Shown piece after piece: positions 55,319 to 63,006 of a stretch of DNA of 64,000 nt. This DNA comes from Actinomycetes bacterium. GTDB taxonomy: Bacteria > Actinomycetota > Acidimicrobiia > Acidimicrobiales > Acidimicrobiaceae. Each line of letters begins with the position of its first letter. Positions within the stretch are counted from its first letter, which is position 1. Position numbers and translations under genes: made by a program. The notes below the pieces were generated by a model. The model ran no database searches. It worked only from the letters and a program-made list of their open reading frames with translations, and was not told where the DNA came from. Location of the stretch: assembly GCA_021819725.1 (NCBI GenBank), contig JAKAQR010000002.1, positions 62,001 through 126,000 of the forward strand, read 5' to 3'.

Positions 55319-55466
55319 ACCTCAGCCCCTCGGCAGCGCACACCATCTAAAACACCATAGGACACACGCAACTTCTTGCGTACATTTTTTATCGGCGCCG
55401 TTCGCCCGAACCTAAGGCATCGTCTCAAAACTGGCAGAAGTTGTCGCGAGGGTGCACAATAGAGGA

Positions 55467-56615
55467 ATGACTAACTTTGCACTCAATGAGGAGCACAAAC
55501 AATTTCGCTCGGTCCTCCGATCCTTTGCCGAGAACCGTATCGCACCTCACGCGCAAGAGGTCGACGAGTCCGCAAGCTTTCCATGGACGAGCTTTGAGGC
55601 ATGCAAAGAGATGGAGCTACCTGCGCTCGGCATCCCTGAGGCCTACGGGGGGGCAGGAGCGGACGGCATCACCAACGCCATCATGGTTGAGGAACTCGCT
55701 CGCGTCTGTGCGTCAACTTCACTCACGATGCTGATCTCCAAGTTGGGTATGACGCCGGTCATCTACTGGGGATCAGAGGAGCTCAAACGCAAATATCTGC
55801 CGCGAGTCGCCTCCGGAGATGCCCAGGCCTCCTATTGCCTCTCAGAACCAGATGCAGGCAGCGACGTGGCCGCGATGACGACACGGGCCGTACGCGATGG
55901 CGACGACTACGTCCTGACTGGCACCAAGTACTGGATCACCAACGCGGGCATCTCCGATACGTACACTGTCTTCGCGAAGACTGATCCAAAGGCTGGCCAT
56001 CGAGGCATTACCGCCTTCCTCGTTGAGGCCGATTGGGGCGTCAAGGTGGCCAAACTCGAGAAGAAACTCGGCGTCCGAGGTTCCCCCACCGGTGAGATAA
56101 CCTTCGACGAGGTACGCGTACCAGTTGCGAATCGTATCGGGGAAGAGGGGCAGGGCTTCTACATCGCGATGGGCACATTGGATCGATCACGGCCAACCAT
56201 CGGCGCCCAAGCCGTCGGGATCGCCACAGGGGCTATTGACTATGCCGCTGACTACATCAAAAATCGACAGCAATTCGGACGCCCGATCGCGGATAATCAA
56301 GGCATTCAATTCATGCTCGCCGATATGGCAACGCGGGTGGAAGCGGCACGGGGACTGGTCTATCAGGCGTGCCAGCTCATCGACAACGACCCCGATGGGC
56401 AGTTGACCAAATACGGGGCAATGGCCAAGATGTTCGCTTCGGATGTGGCCATGTCCACCACCATCGACGCTCTCCAGCTCCTTGGCGGCTATGGCTACAC
56501 CAAGGACTTTCCACTTGAGAGGATGATGCGCGACGCCAAGATCACCCAGATCTATGAGGGAACCAACCAGGTCCAACGCATCGTCATCGCCCGCCAGGTC
56601 CTAGGAGGTAAGTAA
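55467..56615 (+). CDS. acyl-CoA dehydrogenase (short/medium-chain type)
   Basis: A 382-residue flavoenzyme making a trans-2-enoyl-CoA, passing electrons to ETF. Motifs: YCLSEPDAGSDVAAMTTRA, YVLTGTKYWITNAG, RQQFGRPIADNQGIQFMLADMA, and the catalytic-base glutamate in QIYEGTNQVQRIVIARQVLG. The ATG at 55467 is preferred; a GTG at 55452 is also possible. It is coupled to the 3-hydroxyacyl-CoA dehydrogenase gene (TAATG overlap), forming a beta-oxidation or butyryl-CoA module. Confidence 0.95.
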   Translation: MTNFALNEEHKQFRSVLRSFAENRIAPHAQEVDESASFPWTSFEACKEMELPALGIPEAYGGAGADGITNAIMVEELARVCASTSLTMLISKLGMTPVIYWGSEELKRKYLPRVASGDAQASYCLSEPDAGSDVAAMTTRAVRDGDDYVLTGTKYWITNAGISDTYTVFAKTDPKAGHRGITAFLVEADWGVKVAKLEKKLGVRGSPTGEITFDEVRVPVANRIGEEGQGFYIAMGTLDRSRPTIGAQAVGIATGAIDYAADYIKNRQQFGRPIADNQGIQFMLADMATRVEAARGLVYQACQLIDNDPDGQLTKYGAMAKMFASDVAMSTTIDALQLLGGYGYTKDFPLERMMRDAKITQIYEGTNQVQRIVIARQVLGGK

Positions 56616-57469
56616 TGATTCAGCGACTCGGTGTCATTGGAGCGGGCCTGATGGGATCAGGCATTGCAGAGGTTGCATCCCGACGGGGCATTGATGTGAT
56701 CGTCATTGAGGCCGACGATGGTGCCGCGCAGGCAGGATTGGCTCGGATCACGAAGTCCCTCGATCGTGGCGTCCGCTCCGGAAAACTCGACGAAAAGAGC
56801 CGAGAGGAGGCTCTCAGCCACGTCTTGGTAACCACGGACATGGAACAGCTAGGCGACAGGGAACTGGTGATCGAGGCGGTGATCGAAGATGAGACTACCA
56901 AACTCGCCATCTTCAAACGTATCGACGGCATCGTGGAGGATCCGACCGCCGTCCTCGCCTCCAACACCTCGTCAATCCCGATCATGAAACTGGCGATGGC
57001 GACACGGCGCCCCGAGCAGGTGGTTGGCATTCATTTCTTCAATCCGGTGCCAGTCATGCCTCTTGTCGAGGTCGTCACTTCATTGATGACCAATGCCAAG
57101 GTGGAACAGCAGGCCAACGAATTTGCTGCCGGGCAGCTAGGCAAACATGTGATCAAGTCCAAAGACCGCGCTGGCTTCATTGTGAATGCACTGCTCATCC
57201 CTTACTTGCTCTCTGCGGTGCGAATGTTCGAATCCGGTTTTGCAACCGCCGAGGACATCGATACCGGTATGGTGGACGGTTGTGCTCATCCAATGGGACC
57301 CCTTGCACTCGCCGACCTCATCGGCCTCGATACCACCATGGCAGTTGCGCAATCTCTCTACGAAGAGTTCAAAGAGCCGCTGTATGCTCCACCGCCACTC
57401 CTATCGCGCATGTGCGAAGCTGGGTTGCTGGGGCGTAAAGCAGGACGTGGGTTTTACCAGTACAACTAG
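56615..57469 (+). CDS. 3-hydroxybutyryl-CoA / 3-hydroxyacyl-CoA dehydrogenase
   Basis: A 284-residue NAD-dependent enzyme. GVIGAGLMGSGIAEVASRRG (6-25) binds NAD, ASNTSSIPIMKLA and GIHFFNPVPVMPLVEVV form the catalytic His-Glu region, and GPLALADLIGLD closes the C-terminal domain. It oxidises 3-hydroxyacyl-CoA to 3-ketoacyl-CoA. The ATG overlaps the upstream stop by one base, with GGAGG before it. Length matches the stand-alone bacterial type. Confidence 0.95.
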   Translation: MIQRLGVIGAGLMGSGIAEVASRRGIDVIVIEADDGAAQAGLARITKSLDRGVRSGKLDEKSREEALSHVLVTTDMEQLGDRELVIEAVIEDETTKLAIFKRIDGIVEDPTAVLASNTSSIPIMKLAMATRRPEQVVGIHFFNPVPVMPLVEVVTSLMTNAKVEQQANEFAAGQLGKHVIKSKDRAGFIVNALLIPYLLSAVRMFESGFATAEDIDTGMVDGCAHPMGPLALADLIGLDTTMAVAQSLYEEFKEPLYAPPPLLSRMCEAGLLGRKAGRGFYQYN

Positions 57470-57540
57470 TGTCGACAAGCACCTCCCCTGCGAGGCGAGG
57501 CTAGGATGATCCTCTGACCCAAAACCCTAAGGAGGAGCTG

Positions 57541-58941
57541 TTGCATCCGTCCCGCCCAGAGAAGGTTCGGTTCGCTCCATCGCCGACCGGCTTCTTCCAT
57601 GTTGGAAGTGCTCGAACAATTCTCTACAACTGGCTCATCGCACGCCAAACACATGGATCACTAGTTCTGAGGATTGACGACACTGATACTGAACGCAACC
57701 GCGAGGAATGGGTTGACGGGATCTATCGTGCTATCCAGTGGCTTAGCCTTGACTGGGACGAGGGCCCAATTCGTCAATCGAGCAGGATCGAACACTACCA
57801 ATCAGTTGCCTTCGACCTCCTAGAGAGCGGCCATGCATACTGGTGCGACTGCACACGTGATGCTGTTGAAGCTCGGAAAGCGCCCGGAACGCCGCCTGGT
57901 TACGACGGCTTCTGTCGTGATCGAGGGCTCGAGCAGGGCGCTGGCAGGGCGCTGCGCTTTCGCGTTCCCGACGCTGAGGTCATCGTCTCCGATCTGATTC
58001 GGGGTGAGGTCACTTTCCCGAGAGGATCCATCGAGGACTTCATTATCCTCAAGTCCTCACTGGCTCCACTCTATGTCTTGGCAAATGTCATCGATGATAT
58101 CGACTTCGCCATTACGACAGTTTTACGCGCGGAAGAACACCTACCCACCACACCCAAGGCAGTCCTCATTCACCAGGCCTTAGGCGCACCTATCCCTCAA
58201 TTCGGCCATCTTCCCGTTCTCGTCAACGAGCAACGTCGTAAACTCTCGAAACGTCGCGATCGCGTGGCAGTCGAAGACTACCGCCAGCTCGGCTACCTGC
58301 CTGAGCCGATGATCAACTACCTCGCGCTGCTCGGCTGGAATCCCGGGGATGATCGTGAGTTCTTCACCCTGGCGGAGCTCGTTCAAGCCTTTTCGCTCGA
58401 CCGTGTAGGCCATTCACCCGCCTTCTTTGACGAACAGCGCCTATTACACTTCAACAAGTCCTATCTTGCCTCCCTCCCTCTGGCGTCCTTCGCAACAGTC
58501 GCCCGTCCATTTGTTGCAGCACTCATCACCATGCACCCAGAGGGAGAAGAACGCTTTGCTCGCATTGCACCTGAGGTCCAGACGCGAATCGGCACACTCT
58601 CCGAGCTGCCCAAGATGATTGGGTTTCTCTTTACTTTTTCCCCAGATTACGTAGAGCTCGTTGGGAAGCTACGCGCCGACGACCTCAGTTACCTCACCCA
58701 GGCCAGCAGGACATTACTGGATCTGAAAGACTTCACTGCGAGCGAAATCGAGACCTGTCTGCGAGCCTGTGCCGACAGCCTTGGCACCAATCTTCGTAAG
58801 CTGCAGGCACCCATTCGTCTCGCCATAACCGGTGCTCCCGTTGGTCCTCCCCTCTTTAGCTCCATGGCGATTCTTGGACAGGACGAATGTGTTGCTAGAA
58901 TCAATACGCTTGCTCAGGCTGCGGAGAATGAACACCCCTGA
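57541..58941 (+). CDS. gltX: glutamyl-tRNA synthetase
   Basis: A 466-residue class I synthetase that charges tRNA-Glu (and tRNA-Gln in organisms using GatCAB). The HIGH-type signature is in APSPTGFFHVGSARTILYNW, and the KMSKS-type loop is KLSKRRDR. The C-terminal anticodon-binding domain is shorter and ends GPPLFSSMAILGQDECVARI. The start is TTG with AAGGAGGAG five bases upstream. tRNA-Gln lies 88 bases downstream on the same strand. Confidence 0.96.
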   Translation: MHPSRPEKVRFAPSPTGFFHVGSARTILYNWLIARQTHGSLVLRIDDTDTERNREEWVDGIYRAIQWLSLDWDEGPIRQSSRIEHYQSVAFDLLESGHAYWCDCTRDAVEARKAPGTPPGYDGFCRDRGLEQGAGRALRFRVPDAEVIVSDLIRGEVTFPRGSIEDFIILKSSLAPLYVLANVIDDIDFAITTVLRAEEHLPTTPKAVLIHQALGAPIPQFGHLPVLVNEQRRKLSKRRDRVAVEDYRQLGYLPEPMINYLALLGWNPGDDREFFTLAELVQAFSLDRVGHSPAFFDEQRLLHFNKSYLASLPLASFATVARPFVAALITMHPEGEERFARIAPEVQTRIGTLSELPKMIGFLFTFSPDYVELVGKLRADDLSYLTQASRTLLDLKDFTASEIETCLRACADSLGTNLRKLQAPIRLAITGAPVGPPLFSSMAILGQDECVARINTLAQAAENEHP

Positions 58942-59029
58942 AATGAGAGAAAAAGAGCCCGTTCTCTCGGATGAACCGATCCAGACTGGACGGTGAGCTG
59001 GGCAACAACTGCTAGGATCAGAGGGACCT

Positions 59030-59101
59030 TCGGGGGTGGTGTAATTGGCAACACTGCAGATTCTGGCTCTGCCATTGGGGGTTCGAGTCCTCCCCCCCGA
59101 G
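59030..59101 (+). tRNA. tRNA-Gln (anticodon CTG)
   Basis: Acceptor TCGGGGG against CCCCCGA, D-arm GTGT/ACAC, anticodon stem GCAGA/TCTGC with loop TTCTGGC (anticodon CTG), T-arm GGGGGTTCGAGTCCTCC, discriminator G. CCA is not encoded, unlike the tRNA-Glu. CTTTT directly follows. Confidence 0.95.
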
Positions 59102-59444
59102 CTTTTCCTGTGACAAGATCGTCAGGGTTATCCTTCATCAGCAAGATGGTTCAGCTCACCTCGTGACCACGTAGCGCAGGCAACGTCGTTATGGGTTGCC
59201 CTAGCGACAGGACGCCCGGATTGCCTGCACCATGCGCCTCTTCACTGACACAAGGAGCTTTCTGTAGCGCACCAATCGCGTCGAAGCGTCATGTCACCGA
59301 CCGCCAGGCTTGACGAGTCTGGCCATCACGCATCCCAAGACGCTGGATCCTTGTTCCACCCTGATCCTCTCTGAAGACCCTCATTACCCTCGTGACATCC
59401 CAACACGCCGTGCAACAGTGAGCTCATCTCCCGGATCTGCGGGT
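59102..59444. other. intergenic region without a supported gene
   Basis: Between tRNA-Gln and the tandem repeats before leuA's end. No open frame with a plausible start and family was found. Confidence 0.45.
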
Positions 59445-59495
59445 CACGGCAACACTAGGGTAACGGCAACACTAGGGTAACGGCAACACTAGGGG
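59445..59495. repeat. three tandem 17-bp repeats at the end of leuA
   Basis: Units at 59445-59461, 59462-59478 and 59479-59495 follow AACGGCAACACTAGGGT, with one change in the first and one in the third. The third unit contains the leuA stop codon (59489-59491). Same unit length and copy number as 20601-20651, but a different sequence. Confidence 0.88.
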
Positions 59496-61024
59496 GTCTC
59501 GTTATTTGATGCCTTTTCTCTTGCCCGCAGTAACCGATTCAGGCCATTGAGATACGCCCGAGCCGATGCCTCCACAATGTCCGTCGAGATGCCTCTACCG
59601 GTGACTTCAGCATCTGAAGTCCGCAAGGTAACGACGACATCACCAAGGGCATCCACCCCGCCGGTTACCGAGGTGACGGTAAAACCGGTCAGCTTGGCAC
59701 TCACGCCAGTCGCCTCCGACAGCGCCTTACCAATCGCGTCAACCATTCCGTTCCCAACGGCATCGGCCATCACCGCTTCGCCGTCGATTTTGACGACCAC
59801 GCTCGCCTTCGCTGCCTCACCCGAAATGGAGGCAACCGACAGACTGATGAGCTCGAACCGGTCTGCGATCACAACACCGAGTTCATCGGTAACGATCGCC
59901 TCAAGATCGGCCTCGGTGATCTCACTCTTACGATCTGCCATGTCTTTGAAGCGTTCAAATGCGGCGTTGAGTGCATCTCCCGACAGATCAAATCCCATAT
60001 CGTGCAGGGTTGAAGTGAACGCATGACGCCCAGAATGTTTCCCTAGGACGATCTGAGATCCTTGCTGCCCGACCGCACTGGCGTCGATCACCTCATAGGT
60101 GCTGCGATCAGCGAGCACGCCGTGCTGGTGAATGCCTGACTCATGCGCAAATGCATTACGCCCGACGACTGACTTGTTGTACTGCACTGGATAGCCGGTC
60201 AGACGCGACACGAGACGTGAGGCCTTGGCCAACTCCTCTGTACGAATCTGTGTTCCAAGGCCTTCGAACAGATCAGAGCGCACACGTAAGGCCATGACCA
60301 CCTCTTCTAGCGCCGCATTACCAGCGCGTTCCCCGATACCGTTGATGCAACACTCCACTTGCCGCGCCCCGCCGGCTACCGCAGCAAGTGAGTTCGCCGT
60401 CGCCAACCCAAGATCGTTATGGCAATGACTTGAGATCACATACGTTCCCTGGACATTGCGCCGGACCTCCTCAACCATTCGGCCAAACTCGGCAGGGATA
60501 CCATACCCCACCGTGTCCGGAATATTGATGGTCCCAGCTCCATGGTCGACCGCCACCTGGATGACCTCATAGAGGAACTCCAGTGGCGTACGAGTAGCAT
60601 CCTGTGGGGAAAACTCGACATCATCGGTAAAGTTACGCGCATGCGCCACCGATGCCCTCACCTCTTCGAGAACCATCTCGTTCGTCATCTTGAGCATGTG
60701 GGTAAGATGCGATGGAGAGGTCGAGATAAAGATATGGATCCGAGCTCGTTCTGCATCGCGCAAGGCCTCCCAACAACGGTCCACATCACGCAGTTGCGTC
60801 CGCGATAAGGCGGCGATAACTGGCCCTTCGACTCGACGAGCAATCGCCTGCACCGCCTCGAAGTCGCCTTGCGAAGCAACTGGAAAGCCGGCCTCAATGT
60901 AGTCCACGTTCAAACGCGCCAGCTGCTCAGCGATCTCCAACTTCTCCAGCACATCCAGGGAGATACCGGGAGACTGCTCACCATCTCGAAGTGTGGTGTC
61001 GAAAATAATAACCTGTTCGTCCAT
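59489..61024 (-). CDS. leuA: 2-isopropylmalate synthase
   Basis: A 511-residue enzyme joining acetyl-CoA and 2-oxoisovalerate in the first step of leucine synthesis. IFDTTLRDGEQSPGISL (metal and substrate site), ISSHCHNDLGLATANS with the metal-binding HxH, and CCINGIGERAGNAALEEVVMAL are canonical. The C-terminal part (about 385-505) is the leucine-binding regulatory domain. The ATG at 61024 has GGAGG four bases upstream, and an upstream start at 61054 is less likely. A leucine-rich leader peptide and terminator hairpin lie 135-230 bases upstream. Confidence 0.96.
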   Translation of the reverse strand: MDEQVIIFDTTLRDGEQSPGISLDVLEKLEIAEQLARLNVDYIEAGFPVASQGDFEAVQAIARRVEGPVIAALSRTQLRDVDRCWEALRDAERARIHIFISTSPSHLTHMLKMTNEMVLEEVRASVAHARNFTDDVEFSPQDATRTPLEFLYEVIQVAVDHGAGTINIPDTVGYGIPAEFGRMVEEVRRNVQGTYVISSHCHNDLGLATANSLAAVAGGARQVECCINGIGERAGNAALEEVVMALRVRSDLFEGLGTQIRTEELAKASRLVSRLTGYPVQYNKSVVGRNAFAHESGIHQHGVLADRSTYEVIDASAVGQQGSQIVLGKHSGRHAFTSTLHDMGFDLSGDALNAAFERFKDMADRKSEITEADLEAIVTDELGVVIADRFELISLSVASISGEAAKASVVVKIDGEAVMADAVGNGMVDAIGKALSEATGVSAKLTGFTVTSVTGGVDALGDVVVTLRTSDAEVTGRGISTDIVEASARAYLNGLNRLLRAREKASNNETP

Positions 61025-61157
61025 TTTTCCTCCAAATTCAACAACAACGCTCACGACTCACATTTGTGTGACTCTTCTCCAACCGGTCATCGCCATCGTT
61101 CCCTATCCACGCACGACCACAGAGTGTTGACTCGGCTTTCTTTGCCGGGAAATAAAA

Positions 61158-61214
61158 AGACCCTCTGATCAACGATCAAGAGGGTCTAGGGCGATCACCG
61201 TCGGTGATCGCCCT
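61158..61214 (-). promoter_or_regulatory. leuA attenuator: two hairpins and a U-tract
   Basis: Reading leftward, arms AGGGCGATCACCG (complement of 61202-61214) and CGGTGATCGCCCT (complement of 61188-61200) form a pause-type hairpin. It is followed by arms AGACCCTCT (complement of 61179-61187) and AGAGGGTCT (complement of 61158-61166), then TTTTTATTT, a classic intrinsic terminator. It lies between the leader peptide and leuA. An alternative antiterminator pairing was not resolved beyond a 6-base UGAUCG/UGAUCA match. Confidence 0.8.
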
Positions 61215-61251
61215 AAATAAGAAGAAGTCGCTTACTTGCCAAAGTACTCAT
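61213..61251 (-). CDS. leucine leader peptide for leuA attenuation
   Basis: A 12-residue frame MSTLASKRLLLI ending TAG at 61213-61215, with three successive CTT leucine codons right before the first hairpin, plus an earlier TTG leucine. Four of twelve residues are leucine. It starts 12 bases after the serA stop and has only a weak ribosome site, so it may be coupled to serA or have its own promoter. Slow decoding of the leucine codons would favour read-through into leuA. Confidence 0.75.
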   Translation of the reverse strand: MSTLASKRLLLI

Positions 61252-61263
61252 ATGCGGTAGAAC

Positions 61264-62847
61264 CTAATCGACCTCTAACGCAGATCCGACCGACTTCGCA
61301 TAAATGATCCCCGCATTGGCCTCTAGCAGCTGAATAATCTCCGGATCCACTGGGCGTGAGACACTGAGCAACATCAACGCAGTTCCATCATCTACACGCG
61401 GAGAGACCGCCATCGAGTCGATAGAGTACCCACCATCGCCAAGCACTTTACCCACGACACCAATCATGCCTGGCTGGTCAAAATTACGGACAGCCAGCAT
61501 AGAGACTGAGGGTGGCACCTCGACCCAGTGGCCATCGACAAGCACAATCCTCGGCTCAGCGCCACTGGCCCCAGCGAGCGTTCCACCAACCAGATGTTCT
61601 GGCGTGCGCAAGACGACCAGGTTTCGGAAGTTCAGGCTATTCGCAACCGTCGTCTCACGAATCTCCAGCCCTCGTTCTGAGGCGAGCTGCGGCGCGTTCA
61701 CGTAGGAGACGGGCTCGTTCAGGCCAACCGAAAAAATCCCTTTGAGGATCGACAGCGTCAAGAGTCGGGTGTCCTCGTGGGCAAGCTCGCCCTGATACTC
61801 AATCTCGAGCGATCCGGGCAGACCGCCAGTCAAGGAGGAGATGAACTGGCCGAGGAACTCCACCAGACCCAAATATGGACGTACCTGCGCCGAAGCCTCA
61901 GCCGCATTCACATTCACTGCAAACGGAACAAACTCGTTGGCCAGCGCTAGCTGCACCTGCTCGGCGATGGTGATGCCTGCTTTATTCTGCGCCTCCTCGG
62001 TACTTGCACCGAGATGGGGAGTGGCCACCACTGTATCGAGGCCGAGCAGAGGTGATCCCGTGGGCGGCTCTGTTGCAAACACGTCTAAAGCGGCCCCGGC
62101 GACCGTTCCCTCTACAAGAGCTGCATAGAGCGCATCCTCATCGATGATTCCACCCCTGGCGGCGTTCACAAAGCGTATACCTGGCTTCGCATGCGCAAGC
62201 AGTTCCTTGCCGATGAGCCCCTTTGTCTCCTTGGATTTGGGTAGATGGATCGTGACAAAGTCAGCCCGTTGCACAAGATCGACAAGCGAGGTCAGCTCTA
62301 CTCCCATTTTCTTGGCTCGTTCCTGGGATATGTACGGGTCGTAAGCGATGAGTGTCATGCCAAAAGCCAGCGCTCGCTGGGCCACAAGTGCGCCAATCCG
62401 TCCAAGACCAACGATACCAAGCGTTTTTCCATAGAGTTCGACACCTTCGAACTTAGACCGGGCCCAAGTGCCAGAGGCCAAGCTGGCATGTGCTTGTGGA
62501 ATCTGTCGTGAAAGCGCCAGCAACAATGCCATGGTGTGTTCGGCCGCAGAGATAATGTTGGATTGAGGTGCATTCACCACCATCACGCCTGCCTGAGTGG
62601 CAGCCTCCACATCAACGTTGTCCAGGCCGATGCCAGCCCGCCCCACCACGATCAGATGCGGTGCGTTGGCGATGACCTCAGCCGTCACCTTGGTGGCCGA
62701 CCGAATGATGATCGCATGCACGTCTTGTACCGCCTCAAGGAGTTGCTCCGGCGAGAGATCGAGCGCGACGCGAACCTCATGCCCAGCCCCTCGAAGGATA
62801 TCAAGCCCGCGATCTGCAATAACCTCGCTCACTAAGATGGTAGCCAC
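61264..62847 (-). CDS. serA: D-3-phosphoglycerate dehydrogenase
   Basis: A 527-residue enzyme that commits 3-phosphoglycerate to serine synthesis. NAD-binding GLGRIGALVAQRALAFG, substrate Arg in NAARGGIIDE and the catalytic His in VVATPHLGASTEEAQ are present, followed by the long-type allosteric (ASB) domain and a C-terminal ACT domain (SMLAVRNFDQPGMIGVVGKVLGDGG). Length fits the mycobacterial serine-regulated class. The GTG at 62847 has GGGGAG upstream. It precedes leuA on the same strand. Confidence 0.95.
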   Translation of the reverse strand: MATILVSEVIADRGLDILRGAGHEVRVALDLSPEQLLEAVQDVHAIIIRSATKVTAEVIANAPHLIVVGRAGIGLDNVDVEAATQAGVMVVNAPQSNIISAAEHTMALLLALSRQIPQAHASLASGTWARSKFEGVELYGKTLGIVGLGRIGALVAQRALAFGMTLIAYDPYISQERAKKMGVELTSLVDLVQRADFVTIHLPKSKETKGLIGKELLAHAKPGIRFVNAARGGIIDEDALYAALVEGTVAGAALDVFATEPPTGSPLLGLDTVVATPHLGASTEEAQNKAGITIAEQVQLALANEFVPFAVNVNAAEASAQVRPYLGLVEFLGQFISSLTGGLPGSLEIEYQGELAHEDTRLLTLSILKGIFSVGLNEPVSYVNAPQLASERGLEIRETTVANSLNFRNLVVLRTPEHLVGGTLAGASGAEPRIVLVDGHWVEVPPSVSMLAVRNFDQPGMIGVVGKVLGDGGYSIDSMAVSPRVDDGTALMLLSVSRPVDPEIIQLLEANAGIIYAKSVGSALEVD

Positions 62848-62862
62848 ATCTACTCCCCACTG

Positions 62863-62888
62863 TATTACGACATCATATTACGATATCG
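62863..62888. repeat. tandem 13-bp repeat in the serA upstream region
   Basis: TATTACGACATCA (62863-62875) is followed directly by TATTACGATATCG (62876-62888), two differences. It lies just before the serA GTG, near where a promoter would be, and may be an operator. Confidence 0.5.
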
Positions 62889-63006
62889 TGTTTTGATACC
62901 TGCAACCATAGGCACCCTTGCCCGCGCCACTGCTACCAGCGACCAACCGCTACCCCTAGCTGCCCAGCCCACATAGCTGGTCAGCAGCAAAAAGGCTTAC
63001 GTTCGC

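Noticed and set aside
59445..59495. Tandem repeats as a CRISPR array
   Set aside because: Units are directly adjacent with no spacers, and no cas genes are present.
61064..61072. TTGTGTGAC near leuA as a third copy of the cytochrome b promoter element
   Set aside because: Opposite orientation relative to leuA and lacking the flanking conserved bases; a 9-mer match is expected by chance in 64 kb.
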